Positions 12,382 through 24,037 of a stretch of 64,000 nucleotides of DNA are shown here, piece by piece. The notes under the pieces are model-generated. The model had not been told where the DNA came from. It worked only from the letters and a program-made list of their open reading frames with translations, and made no database searches. The position numbers and the translations under genes were made by a program. The DNA is from Tricholomella constricta. Its lineage: Eukaryota; Basidiomycota; Agaricomycetes; Agaricales; Lyophyllaceae. The first letter of the stretch is position 1. Every line of letters begins with the position of its first letter. Location of the stretch: contig JAACJP010000015.1 of the NCBI GenBank assembly GCA_013368375.1, positions 372,001 through 436,000 of the forward strand, written 5' to 3'.

Positions 12382-14236
12382 CTAACCACGTCGCGACGTG
12401 GATTTCGCAGGCAACAGAAATGCCAGGCGCAGCCCAACGAGTGCGACTCCAACGAGGATCAGGAAAACCATGTTCCCGCCTGCGAGCTGATGTTCCAAGG
12501 AGATCGAGAACAATGAGGAGGCAATGGAAGGGGCTATTGACCGCATGACAGAGCCTACAGCCTGAGCCATGCCGTTCGTGGCGCCGAGAGAGGCTCTAGT
12601 CGGTGCACTTTCCAAGATTAGTATCTGTATAGATGCTACACACCCGTCATCATCGCGTCACTGTAAGCTCAAGATCAAAACTTACCATAGGCTGCATTGT
12701 TTGACATCGCAAAACAGAGTTGAATGATGATTACCGCCCACACGAAACCGTCTGCCTCCCCGGCCCTCTTGGCGAAGAAGCTCAGGACGGGGTAGAGCGC
12801 AATCACAATGGCGTAGCTCAGCTGGGCGAACTTCTGAACATTGCGGGCACCAAATCTCCGGATGATCCGCCCGAGGAAGGTGAGCTGGACACAGGCGTTA
12901 ATGACTCCCCATGTGCCCATGATCGCACCGATACGGTAGGGATCGAAGCCCAGACCTCCGAGCGAAACCGAAGTGGAGTACACGAGGGGTTGCAGAACTT
13001 GACTACTCATGTCAACGAAAGCAAGGAATGAGTGTACCAGAAGTGTCATTAAAACTCGCGGGACGAAGAGGTCCTTGAGCGGCGGTGGCGCTTCAGATGC
13101 CTCTTCAGAAACATCGGCTTCTAGAGAGGCATCTGCAGCACTGGAATATCCTGGGTCATTACAGCCACTCAGAAGGCCAGTTGTTGAATCGGGAGTGACA
13201 GATGCAGCCGCAGCGGCACGCCTTTTCTTTTCTTGATACACGGCAGAGGGCAGTGTCTGTGAAGACAGACGTCAGTGAACATTGCATTGAGATTTGGCAC
13301 GAGCGACACTACCTCTTTTAGGCCTATTGAGGCAATTATGCCAGAAACGCAAGCTATGAGTGCAGCTACAGCGCAAGGCAAAAAATACGGGTATTGGTGG
13401 AAGAACATAATTTTGCCAAAAAGGTCTGGCCAAGTCTTCGCAGGCTGTGATAGGAGCCCGCCGACGATTGGTCTACATCAAACGTTACACATGATATGAA
13501 GGAAAACAACATGCGGGACTGTACCCAATCGTAGATCCAAAACTCCACATGAGGGGCATCATTGCAAAAGCATCTGCTATATTCGTCGAATCCGTTATCT
13601 GTTGACAAGTAAGTGTTCGAAGCAGTCAAAACCTCCAGGCGAATGCACAACATACCTCTCCCATAACACTCTTGGACACCCCTAACATCGATGTTACGAC
13701 GGCATCTCAGAAAAGTTCAGAAATTACTGACCAATATTGCCATTGAAAACACCTTGCATGCATCGAGAAACGACCAGAGTCCAGAAATTGTTAGATAATC
13801 CAAAGCTCAGCATGGCAAGCGACAGTCCAAGAGGACCAAGCAAAAGTATAGGCCGTCGCCCGAACCTATCTGACGCGCGACCCCATTGAAAAACTGTGAG
13901 GGCCTCTGCAAAGAAAAAGGCCGATTCCTGAAAGCAAGTCCATATGGTTTGGCAAAGTTGCAGATATTCTCGGGCTCAACTTACGATGACGCCTGCATAA
14001 TATCCTGTTTTACGCTCGTCTCCTCTGGTAATCCCCGTGTCGCGTACAAACTGGTTGACAAAAGGATATATTACCGTCGCCGTGACGGGTTCCGCAAACT
14101 GAATCAGGAAGACGATAAAAAGCTGGAACTTGGGCAGCGGCGTGCGTTTCGGTTTCGGGAGCTCGTGAAGTTCATGATTGTCGTGGGTCTCGTCCTGCAC
14201 AGTTCTGCTGTCGTTCCGGTCGTGAATGGTGGACAT
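12382..14236 (-). CDS. MFS transporter, DHA1 type, divergent copy 4
   Basis: Fourth member of the array, on the opposite strand and convergent with copy 3 (about 200 bases between the stops). The start at 14236 gives a longer hydrophilic tail (MSTIHDRNDSRTVQDE) before TM1 (FQLFIVFLIQFAEPVTATVI). Motif A is GRASDRFGRRPILL. Other landmarks are YPYFLPCAVAALIACVSGI, a loop rich in acidic and small residues (STTGLLSGCNDPGYSS), FVPRVLMTLLVHSFLAFVD, VSLGGLGFDPYRIGAIMGTW and a C-terminus ending AKSTSRRG with TAG at 12382. It is clearly related to copies 1-3 but much more diverged, so it is an older duplicate. Splicing is frame-consistent where checked and I see no lesion. Confidence 0.85.
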
Positions 14237-15142
14237 GAGGCGAGGAAAAAAGTCGTCGCGTCTTTATAATCACGACCCACGACCAGTGCGGGTTTTCGAG
14301 TCAGAAACGTATGGATCGAGATCAATGCCAGCTCCATCTGAAGCACAGAACCGGAACTTGGCCTCCGAGGAACCGCAATGTTCGTTCGCTCTTGCTCGGT
14401 ACACCTCTTGCTCGGAACCCGTCCGAGTTAGGTGGGGGTTTGACCAGGATCTTAATCCTGATTTGTTCTAATTGCCTCAACCCGAATCACTAAAGTCCCG
14501 TGCTCTCATCCATCACCATTACTGTAAATAATCAGTACATTACTTATGTTTTCTGCCAGTTACTGATCAAGAGAGATGAGGTTAGTGTACAAGGCTAACG
14601 CTCTCGCAAATCGAAAGAGGGTGCGCGAAGAAAGGAAGCAAACAAATATCTGGTGAGGGGAACGCCCGTCGGCTGCGATGCCCAGAGGAGTTGTCCCCTG
14701 TACAAAGATAGTGCGTGTTTTGACGTTTTAATTTTGCAAGGACGAGGTATGTGTGTGCAACTGGCGCTGCAGCTCCAATCGCCGCGATTACAATCACCTT
14801 ATTTAATAATTTGACCCAGGGCTTCTTTGACTCCTCAAATTGAGTAGTGACCATGGTTCAAAATTTACGATTGTCCTGGTACATTCTGGATCTGGAAAAG
14901 AATGTCACTGGAGCTTGAGTTACAATGCGTTGCCTTTCCCCAATCAATCGTCGGAGTGCTTGCCAAAGCAACAAGAAAACAGGCTTTAATCCTCCCCGTC
15001 TTGGAACTTGAACTATCTTCTGATCTGAGCACTGAACAAGTCAGAAGCAGTGACTGGACTCTTTCTATCTCGACTAGTGAATTCGGACTTTACAGATGGC
15101 TTGGTTTCAATTACAGTACACATTCGTTGCAAGGCTGTGGTG
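14237..15142. other. Spacer between MFS copy 4 and the repeat protein
   Basis: About 900 bases. It should contain the promoter of MFS copy 4 at its left side. Apart from the small minus-strand ORF listed separately I see no gene. Confidence 0.4.
14582..14854 (-). CDS. Possible small membrane protein, unrecognised
   Basis: A 90-codon ORF begins MVTTQFEESKKPW and has one hydrophobic stretch (VIVIAAIGAAAPVAHTYLVL, about residues 21-40) followed by basic residues (AKLKRQ). The later part is less protein-like and may be read-through into an intron or untranslated sequence. I recognise no family. It may be spurious. Confidence 0.22.
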   Translation of the reverse strand: MVTTQFEESKKPWVKLLNKVIVIAAIGAAAPVAHTYLVLAKLKRQNTHYLCTGDNSSGHRSRRAFPSPDICLLPFFAHPLSICESVSLVH

Positions 15143-18100
15143 CTACAATGCATATGACATACGACTTGGCTCCATCTCCTCCCAACGTTCGTCAATATCC
15201 ATAGTCTTATCCGCATGACCCTTTCGCACCACATACGTATCGAGCAAGGCAATGATATCATCCAGTCCCTGAGAACGGCGGTCCGGCGGAGGCAGCCCCG
15301 TGTCGGTCGCATTCAGAGCTGGATCTGCTGCGGTGGTGGTTCTGGTACGACTTGCGACACGGGCTGGGAGAACCAGGGGTCGGAGGGCGCTCCTTCTGGT
15401 ACGGGGAAGTGCGTCCGTGGAATGTCTGTACTCAGGATGCGCAGACACTATCGGCCTTGCACGGCGTTTTACTGTTACAACCCCGTTTACCTCTGGTTCG
15501 CAGGGTTTGGAATATCCAGGAAACGATGCTTTCACGTCGATTGCGAGGCGATTGTGAACGTTGAGGTCAACAACTTTGTTTAGAAGTGACGTGTCGACGT
15601 TACTAGGTGCATTGGCAGTGACCGATGGAGTGTTTTGAATGTCAGCAAGTGGGGGTCGCTGCTTTGGCGATGATTCATCCTCTACGCAGGCGGGGGGGCC
15701 ACATGGTTCGACAGAAGGGAGGGCGGGTTGTGATTCGGAATCCGACGCCAATTGCGGACTGTCCTCCTTCGTTACCTTCGTCGCAGAGCCTACAGCATCT
15801 AAAAGTACTTCAGTCTTCCCTTGAGAACTTTGCATCGTAGGCAGCGTGGGTGCGCTCATAGACACATAAGGCGACGATTCATCCTCTACGCTGGCGGCGG
15901 GGACACATGGTTCGACAGAAGGGAGGGCGGGTTGTGATTCGGAATCCGACGCCAATTGCGGACTGTCCTCCTTCGTTACCTTCGTCGCAGAGCCTACAGC
16001 ATCTAAAAGTACTTCAGTCTTCCCTTGAGAACTTTGCATCGTAGGCAGCGTGGGTGCGCTCATAGACACATAAGGCGACGATTCATCCTCTACGCTGGCG
16101 GCGGGGACACATGGTTCGACAGAAGGGAGGACGGTTTGTGATTCGGAATCCGACGCCAATTGCGGACTGTCCTCCTCCGTTACCTTCGTCGCAGAGCCTA
16201 CAACCTCCAAAAGCACTTCAGTCTTCCCTTGAGAATCTTGCATCGTAGGCAGCATGGGTGCGCTTATAGACACATAAGGCGACGATCCATCCTCTACGCA
16301 GGCGGGGGGGCCACATGGTTCGACAGAACGGAGGACGGATTGCGATTCGGAATCCGACGCCAATTGCGGACTGTCCTCCTCCGTTACCTTCGTCGCAGAG
16401 CCTACAACCTCCAAAAGCACTTCAGTCTTCCCTTGAGAATCTTGCACAGTAGGCAGCGTGGGTCCGCTCATAGACACATAAGGCGACGATTCATCCTCTA
16501 CGCTGGCGGCGGGGACACATGGTTCGACAGAAGGGAGGACGGTTTGTGATTCGGAATCCGACGCCAATTGCGGACTGTCCTCCTTCGTTACCTTCGTCGC
16601 AGAGGAGCCTGCAGCCTCCAAAAGTATTTCAGTCTTCCCTTGAGAATCTTGCATCGTAGGCAGCATGGGTGCGCTTATAGACATATAAGGCGACGATCCA
16701 TCCTCTACGCAGGCGGGGGGGCCACATGGTTCGACAGAACGGAGGACGGTTTGTGATTCGGAATCCGACGCCAATTGCGGACTGTCCTCCTTCGTTACCT
16801 TCGTCGCAGAGGAGCCTACAGCCTCCAAAAGCACTTCAGTCTTCCCTTGAGAATCTTGCATCGTAGGCAGCATGGGTGCGCTTATAGACATATAAGGCGA
16901 CGATCCATCCTCTACGCAGGCGGGGGGGCCACATGGTTCGACAGTACGGATGACGGATTGCAATTCGGAATCCGACGCTAATTGCGGACTGTCCTCCTTC
17001 GTCACCTTCGTCGCAGAGGAGCCTACAGCCTCCAAAAGCACTTCAGTCTTTCCTTGAGAACTTTGCATCGGAGGCAGCGTGGGTGCGCTCATAGACGCAT
17101 AAGGCGACGAATCCTCTACGCAGGCGGGGGGATCACATGGTTCAATAGAAGGGAGGAGGGATTGTGGTTTTGAGTTCGACGCCAACTGCGGACCGTGCTT
17201 CTGCTTTACCTTCGTCGTAGAGGAGCATACAGCCTCCAAAAGTACTTCAGTTTTCCCTTTAAAGGTGTGCATCAGAGGCAGCGTGGGTGCGCTCGTAGAC
17301 AAATAATGGTCTTCTGTGGGACACGGGGGAGCGCTGGTTACGGTGAGGATGATTTTCGGCGAAGCGGAAGGCATCGTCGCCGCGCGAGGTCTTGGTACAC
17401 TTAGATTACGCACGATAGATACTCGATTCGGTGCGACGTCAACTGTTGACATGTCATATATCGTTGTCTTCATACACGATTTCTTAGGCAGAAAGGCGGC
17501 GAAACGCAGCTCTTCAATGCTGGGATCCTCTTTGAGCGAGGGAGCCCGTTGGCGTGTTCGGAACCGTCGACGATAGGGTTCGAAGTGATAAAGATTGATC
17601 TTAGGGCCCAATGTGACAGAACATCCAGACACGAAGCAAGTATCTCCGGAGAGAGCGAAGGGATCCACTTTGTCGTAGAAATTTTGAAGTTCCTGCGAGA
17701 TGTCGTTTCCCGTTACCTTCAACGACCTGGTGGATGCGCTGCGCATCCTCTGTGTGACTGCCTCTAATGGGGTCCGGGGGCTTGGGAATTTATCAAGGGA
17801 GAAAGAGCTAGCACTCCGTGGACTGAAGCTCGCAGGGAGGGCCAGCAGCAAGGAATTCCTTAGGCCAGTGGCAGATGGAAACAATGGAGCACCCTTGAGC
17901 CCACTACGCTTTCCCAGGTCGGCGATGCTGGAGTTAGCTTCCTGAAAGATAGAGAAGCGTCCGCGAACGTCGCTGTCTCCAGCGTTGGAGTCGGCCAAGG
18001 AGGAAGGGGAAGGACAGCGTGACACAAAGCTCGCCAAGTCTGATCCTTGATGCTGCGCTTCACGTATGGAATGTTTATTGAGCGGCGGACGTTCTGCTTC

Positions 18101-18538
18101 AGAAATGGGATCATTAGGAATGACAGTGAGAGCTTCCGCCAGAGTTATTGAATGGCATAAAGTGAAAGCAAGATTGTGAGGTTTGCTCCGAGAAGCATGT
18201 GTGGTCTTCTTCCGGTCCCCTTCCTGGTGGAGTCCTTCATCCTTACTATCGAAACGAGGAGAGGGGTCCTTGATAGAGACCTGACTGCAATGACGACCTG
18301 GACAACTGCGTTCTACCACATCATTGGACATTGATAGCCGATGAATCTACGCACCTTGCGGGTTACCGTTATCGGTATGAAAAGCCTCCAATAGAGACAT
18401 TGTTTGATGCGATGCCGAAGTCGTAATGGGCAACTCTTCGGTGGCATGAGCGCGACCCAGAAAGGAAGCCAGAAGCCACGACAAGAACGAGTAGATGGTA
18501 CTGGCGATATATCCATAACACTCTTTGTAGAAAGACAT
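15143..18538 (-). CDS. Unknown large protein with tandem 68-69-residue repeats
   Basis: A single open exon of about 1,050 codons (18312-15143) is preceded by a short exon starting at 18538 (MSFYKECYGYIASTIYSFLS), which adds one hydrophobic segment. A 42-base intron (gtgcgtag...gtggtag, 18354-18313) joins the two in frame (NPQ-ERSCPG). If that intron is wrong, the in-frame ATG at 18331 gives 1,062 residues. The N-terminal half is serine-rich and low in complexity, with a conserved-looking piece (LQNFYDKVDPFALSGDTCF). Residues of about 350-900 are the tandem repeats listed separately. The C-terminus ends with basic, proline-rich sequence and DDIIALLDTYVVRKGHADKT. I recognise no domain. SP motifs in every repeat suggest a phosphorylated, largely disordered protein, which is inference. 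Confidence 0.65.
15640..17290 (-). repeat. In-frame minisatellite-like array, about 8 units of 204-207 bp
   Basis: The anchor aattgcggactgtcc recurs with att at 15751, 15955, 16159, 16363, 16567, 16774 and 16981, with a degenerate copy (aactgcggaccgtgc) at 17185. Spacings are 204 or 207 bases, always a multiple of three, so each unit encodes 68 or 69 residues. Each unit holds SAPTLPTMQSSQGKTEVLL, a valine/alanine-glycine step, KEDSPQLASDSESQ, VEPC and a VEDESSPYVSM-like end. The 3-base length change is an extra Ser codon (GSSATK against GSATK). The two units nearest the C-terminus are almost identical, while the one nearest the N-terminus is the most diverged. Confidence 0.9.
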
Positions 18539-19206
18539 ATCCACTTCGAACTTTCCAGCTAATGAAGAGGGGAATGATAAATGCAATTCGCGAGCGGCTG
18601 CATCATTACCTGGGTGGCTGACAGGTTGACGAAAAATACTGATACTAGTTGGCCAGTCAGCACTGGCGCGTAGTTTATTATGTGGCAATAGATCCGACGC
18701 CCACTCACCCTTTCTCGCATGACAGCCGAAATTAACAGGGAAAGGCGAGAAATGGCAGATATGTAAAGCTCGCATCAAGCAAAGTTATCAATTGGAGCGT
18801 GGCATTGCATACGAAGCAACTGAATTTCGCGTAGTACTGTAGTCGCGTGAGGCTAGATTGAGCCGATCATCGGCTCGATTCGGGCCGTAGAATGCCTCGT
18901 GACGCTCCTCCACCACAGACATAACGAGTTTTCTCTTTTCATGGCTTCATGTTTAAAATCGTCTGTCGAATGAATGGAAGAAATGTTTATTGGCGATTAT
19001 GGAGCTCGCAAATGTCTGAAAAAAAAGGGTATGAGCGGCCGAATCAAAAAGCAAAATAACCCTGCAGGTCTTTCACACACCGAATGCTTCGAAGGGTGGG
19101 TGATCTTCTGCTTCCCTCAAAAAGCTTAAAAGCTGTCGAGGTGTAGTCAGAATACTTTCCTCTCCTTGCTTTCATTCCAACTCTGCTCATTGAACGCGGA
19201 CGGACG
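18539..19206. other. Divergent intergenic region
   Basis: About 670 bases between the repeat protein (minus) and the EXPERA-like gene (plus). An extended minus ORF reaches 18778, but I take the ATG at 18538 as more likely because a possible intron (gtgagt...cccag) interrupts the upstream part. No repeats seen. Confidence 0.4.
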
Positions 19207-20029
19207 ATGGCTCCAAAAACGTACACCTGGATTTCCCTCTGGTTTCTGTTCACAGCGCCCTTGATGCTTTGGGACGCAGGTTATTGTCTCATGCGGTGCG
19301 TTTGCTGCGTGATCACGATGCTGAACCTCGCGCGTGCTGAAAAAAGACCCGATTTCAATGTTGCAGACCGCGTTCGATGGTCGGTGGAGACCTGCACTGG
19401 ATCTGGAAGCCCTATGAGCTGTACGAAAAGGTTGACTATGTGAGAAGGCCTATGCTTCCTCTTGAGCACATGTTGATCGGTTACATTAGGTGTACGGAGT
19501 CAAAGCCTTCGAGAACGGAGAAGGGTTTGCTGGGGCTGCAGGTACGACAATCTCTGCGGCCATCAAAAGACATTGGTGCTCAACGTTCTACCCAGCGGTC
19601 CTCAATGTTCTCGAGATTTCAATGAATGTATGTAAAAAGGGCACTGATGGAAACACATTGATCGAATGACTCTCTGAATTTGCCAGATAATTTACTTGTA
19701 CCACGCTCATGTAAAACGATCCGACGTGGCACCCTTGTTTGGCTACACTGGCGCCGTCATGACCCTCGCGAAAACAATCCTCTATACCTCCCAGGAGTAC
19801 TTCTGCAGCGGTTGCTCAGTTGGTCATAATGATCTGCTTATTGCAGTCCTCTTTTGGGTTATGCCCAATCTGTGTGTATAACCTCCTTCGAAGCCGTGAT
19901 TTCCAGTTAGCTTAAGCCTGACGATCTATCTACAGCGTATGGATTACGTTCTCTGCCCTGATCATAGGGAGATTAGGGCAGGACATTGCTGCGTCCATTA
20001 GGAGCGGTAGCCGGAAGAAGGCCCAGTAA
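19207..20029 (+). CDS. EXPERA/emopamil-binding-like ER membrane protein
   Basis: Six exons join cleanly: 19207-19295, 19367-19439, 19490-19541, 19596-19627, 19687-19871 and 19936-20029, giving about 175 residues. The product begins MAPKTYTWISLWFLFTAPLM, followed by WDAGYCLMRPRSMVGGDLHW and IWKPYELYEKVDYVYGVKAF. It has four likely membrane segments (near residues 8-27, 70-90, 103-123 and 138-158). This arrangement matches fungal EXPERA-type proteins of unknown substrate, related to sterol isomerase (EBP) and TM6SF/TMEM97. The C-terminus SRKKAQ ends in a KKxx dilysine motif, which fits ER retrieval. The catalytic activity cannot be inferred. Confidence 0.75.
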
Positions 20030-20712
20030 AGCATGTGGCTCAGAGGTTCACACTATCGTACGTAATGAACTAGACTTTTACTGTTTCCCCAAAACCTTTG
20101 GTGCATAATTCCTTGAGATAGATATCCTGGCAAGCGAACCACAAGACGTTCATTCTCTTATGCCTTTTGAAACATCTCTGATGCAATAGGCATTGAAGTT
20201 CGACTTTCAGCTCATTTTCATCATTTGAACGCGTCTCGGCTCGCTGCTGTTGCACCATTGACATCATCGCCTTCATACTCCGTTGCTTTTATCTTTCTTT
20301 TTTCTTCTCTGCGCAACAACGGCGCTAACAAGACATCGGCGGCTGTTGTTTCCTATCCGCCCACCCTTATTGGATATTCAGGTCGCCGTTGTGCGGCCTT
20401 CACGGTCATAATGTTTATCCTAACCTTTGCCTTAGGGTTATAGAGCTCGTAGATGTCAATGCTGCCTTGATTGGGTGTCTCGAAGAGCGAACACTTTGGG
20501 GCTCATAGGGCCAACTTGGACCAAGAATTTTTGTACATATTCGAAGTTGGTTTGCCTCGAGAAAGTGCCGCTGACGGTCGACACTTTGACCCGGCATCCG
20601 CCAGTAATAGTGTTACGTAATCGTGCGGCTACCTGGTCCACTGCGCATGATGTCAGCCACACTGCCATGATGAGTGCCATGTATTCGGCCCCACTCTTTC
20701 TTCTTCCCCACC
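20030..20712. other. Intergenic spacer
   Basis: About 680 bases containing only short ORFs. It should hold the promoter of the DUF4112 gene. Nothing else recognised. Confidence 0.4.
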
Positions 20713-21574
20713 ATGTCCGCTCTCCTTGGAAAAGCTGGTAAAAAGCTCTTTGAAAGGCATCTCGAGCAGTATGCTCCCCAGGACCCGCTTTACGAGTTTT
20801 ACACCAATGATAAAGGTAAAAAGAAACGAAGAAAGGTCAGAACAACTGCTCCCACCAGATTTTCTGTTGTACTTAATGTACACTCAGCGTGCTCTACCTC
20901 CGGGACTCTCTGCGCGTGATGCGAAGATCTTGAAGTCGGTTCAACGACGGGCGCACTACCTCGACAAAGGCTTTTCTATCTTGGGCTTTCGTTTCGGGTG
21001 GACGTTCATCATTGGCCTCATTCCCATCGTCGGAGATGCTGCTGACATCTCGATGAGCTATTTTCTTGTTGTTCGTAAAGCTCGCCAGGCGGATCTACCA
21101 CCCTGGCTCGTTCGACGCATGCTCTTCAATAATGCAGTCAGTGCGGGCGTGGGTTTCATCCCTGTCGCTGGCGACCTGATCCTTGCCATTTACAAAACGA
21201 ATAGCCGGAACGCTGCACTCCTTGAGGAGTTTCTCAGGATCAGGGGAGAGGAGTACTTGAGGCTCCAAGAAGGCGGAGCGTCCACCGTTAATGTGGAGTC
21301 CGGTGGGAAGAAGAAGCGGAAAGGGGTCAGCAAGAAAGATGCGGAACAGGTCAAACCTGGGTCTGGGATTGTCAAAGGCGAAGTCATTTCCACCGAGCCT
21401 GTCGCAACCTCCTCGACCTCTGTGGTAACTGCAGACCCCTCTTCCGAGAAGAAGCCCCCTTCTGAGAGCCGGAGGTCGTTTGGCAGCTACTTCGGGAGGT
21501 CCAACGACACGAAAGCCCCTCCGGGAGATAAGAGCAGGTTTGTAGAAGATATAGGGGCTTTGAATGGGAAGTAA
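20713..21574 (+). CDS. DUF4112 family protein
   Basis: Two exons (20713-20835 and 20888-21574) with a phase-0 intron (gtcaga...ctcag) give about 270 residues. The start MSALLGKAGKKLFERHLEQY was chosen because the splice leads directly into RALPPGLSARDAKILKSVQ. The DUF4112 core follows: RFGWTFIIGLIPIVGDAADI, a second hydrophobic segment (NNAVSAGVGFIPVAGDLILA) and ALLEEFLRIRGEEY. The repeated IPxxGD signature in both hydrophobic segments is typical of the family. The tail of about 100 residues is lysine/serine-rich and probably disordered (GKKKRKGVSKKDAE). The molecular function of the family is unknown; it is probably membrane-associated. Confidence 0.82.
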
Positions 21575-22667
21575 CAACTTCCGCTGAGCTTTGCGTCTCG
21601 TTGCATCTTTCATTTCTACCGGACTTGACGACACTTGATATATCACTACTCAAGATACACGGACACCGTTATTTCCTTTATTTGCATATAACATACCCGC
21701 ACGTACGCGTAGACGTGGTTTTTTCAGCCTTTTTTCCCTGTAGTTATACAATGGCGATATCCCTCACATGTCGGGATGGACAATGACCTTGGAAGTCGGT
21801 CCGGGTCACGATGTACACTGTTGACGTTTGTTGAATATACTATCATTTGCCCAAATAATTCGGGTCCTTGCCTTTCAACTTCAGCGCAAGTCGTCGACTA
21901 GGATCCATTGGTCCAAGGGTGTCCATATTGCTCCATGCGCGCTATGACGAGAGATTCACACATCCACACGATATGCCGCTGACTAAGGAGAATGCTAACC
22001 TCCAGTGGTGGGCAAGTTCTGCCTCAACAAAATATCATCATGTGCGCAAACTTCGTTGATACATCGCTAGATTCAGAAGCGTCCGCATTGTTCATCGGCT
22101 CAATATCTGTCATCACCTCATACCTCCATCGGCTTCTTGGTTATTACGGCGTCCAATCCGCCATGTTTTCTTATATGGGCCCGTTTTGGAAGGTACCCTG
22201 GCAGAACCTGTCGTCTCGGGTTGCATGGCGTCATTCCGTTACCCCTTGCTGAGGGCTGCTAGAACCTCGTTCTCTGAATGATCCTGCTCGTAACCCACAA
22301 AATTCCGAGCGGGACGTCGCAATCGCAGGCTTCTTCTACTTGCTCTAGTGAACACTCGGCTGATGTTGACTTACCGCGCTCCTGATGCAATCTGCATCGA
22401 GGGGTTTGGTCGAACACTTTATGGGGGTTTCATCTGAATCGAACGGCGCCTTTTGGTGTTCTATCACCAGGATGCACATGCTCGTTGTATCGCTTCCGCC
22501 GAGTTATTCTGGGAAACTTGATGATATGCCATACGCATATGATGGGTCCCATAATTTCTATAAGGTCACTTGATCAAGGCGCTTGCGCCCTCTGAGCGTC
22601 GCCAGGTCGTATAAAAGGGCGATGGAGATCTGGGTTTTTTTGTTCAGGCTGAAGCATCTTGTTTACT
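21575..22667. other. 1.1-kb intergenic region upstream of the GH17 gene
   Basis: Only short ORFs without recognisable similarity are present. The right end holds the TATA box listed next. The length suggests regulatory sequence for the secreted glucanase, but I see no specific sites. Confidence 0.4.
22610..22617 (+). promoter_or_regulatory. TATA box of the GH17 gene
   Basis: TATAAAAG lies about 58 bases before the ATG at 22668, a normal spacing for fungal genes with short leaders. Confidence 0.55.
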
Positions 22668-23902
22668 ATGATGAACTGCAAGCTTTTGTTCGCGATCTCT
22701 GCCTTCGTACTTCCGGCTCTGGCGATCAACAACTTTTTCGGGGTGTCGACATCGAACAGCATCGGCGGCACATCGTCTTACACCTGCAGGACGCAAGCCC
22801 AGGTCAGTAATTCCATTCCCGATTCTCGCGGCGCGACAGAGAGCTCATACATCATTTTCTCTAGTGGAATACCCTCGCCAACAACGCGAAGAACGCTGGT
22901 TTCAAGTCCATTCGTGTAACGGGCTTTGACTGCGACGCTCTCGAGCGTTCCTCGGCGGCTGCTGCCGCCGCCGGCATCCAAGTTATGGCCGGTATATACG
23001 TCGCGGTAGGTCCAAGTGAAGTATCTCAATAGCTTTATATCTGATGACCAGGTACCCAGGGATCTATCGCCTCTGCCATCACACAAATCAAGTGAGTTTG
23101 TACCTCACCTTGGAAGGACCTCGTGTTGAAGGAGTCGCTTCAGCAACGAGGTCCAGCTCTTCCGCACAGCGTACGCGAAGTACGGCGCTGGTCGATATGT
23201 GGGTCTCACCATCGGTAACGAGGTGAATGACTCGGCGGGCAACATTATGGCCAAGGTCTATGACGTCCGAGGTAAGATACCTGTGCCGTCATATCGTTCT
23301 CGTTGCAATACTGACCCGCTCACGCGCACAGGTTATCTTCGTTCTGTGGGTGTGACAACTCCCGTCTCCACAGTGCATACATGGGTCGCCATCCGCAACG
23401 ACCCAGCGCTCTGCGGTGCCGACTTCGCTGGCGCGAATGCTCAGTACGTCCTTTCCATCTAAAACACGGTCTATCCTCAAAGGCCGTCCTTTTGATAGCG
23501 CTTTCTATGACGGTGGCCGCACCTCCGGGCAAGCAGGAGACTTTGTATTCAAGACCGTGGTTCCAGCACTAAAGGCCGCATGCCCCGGAAAGAAGATCTA
23601 CATCACTGAGTGAGTTGTGCCGACTATCGGGGCGCGCGCACATGCCTCATTCCACATTCTACCCACCCACATCTAGATCCGGATGGCCCTCACGCGGCGG
23701 GAACCTCGGCGTGGCCGTGGCATCGCTTAACGACGAGCGCAACGCGCTCCTGAACTTGAACTGCGCTTGCAGAGACGACAGAAGTATCTCCGTGTACGCA
23801 TTCGAGTACGACGACCAGAACTGGAAAGGAAACGACAACGAGCGCAGCTTCGGTATCTTTGGAAAATTCAACCTCTTGGGCGATGTCTTCGCCCCTTGCT
23901 GA
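22668..23902 (+). CDS. Secreted GH17 beta-1,3-glucanase
   Basis: Glycoside hydrolase family 17 enzyme acting on beta-1,3-glucan of the cell wall. Two adjacent ATGs (22668, 22671) start a signal peptide (MMNCKLLFAISAFVLPALA). The fold is seen in order: INNFFGVSTS, WNTLANNAKNAGFKSIRVTG, FDCDALE, GIQVMAGIYVA, YVGLTIGNEVN with the acid/base Glu, STVHTWVAIRN, and ITESGWPSRGG with the nucleophile Glu, whose codon is split by an intron (GA-A). The end reads ERSFGIFGKFNLLGDVFAPC. About six introns of 45-65 bases all have GT...AG ends and keep the frame. The mature part is short (about 270-280 residues) with no GPI signal or serine-rich tail, so it should be soluble and secreted. The whole gene is GC-richer than its flanks. 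Confidence 0.88.
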
Positions 23903-24037
23903 TCAAGTACATGCCGCATATACATGACCTCCCCCCCCACAACTAGTATTTCGCAGCAAAATATGTACTTAATATAGATATCAGAATTATACTGCAGCCT
24001 CTAATGACTGTTGTGCGTCGCATGGAAAGGTACTTAG

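Noticed and set aside
15640..17290. CRISPR-like array
   Set aside because: Units are contiguous coding repeats without unique spacers, in a eukaryotic gene.
15215..17767. Many plus-strand ORFs of 60-130 codons across the repeat protein
   Set aside because: They are antisense shadows of the minus-strand repeats, recurring with the same 204-207 base period.
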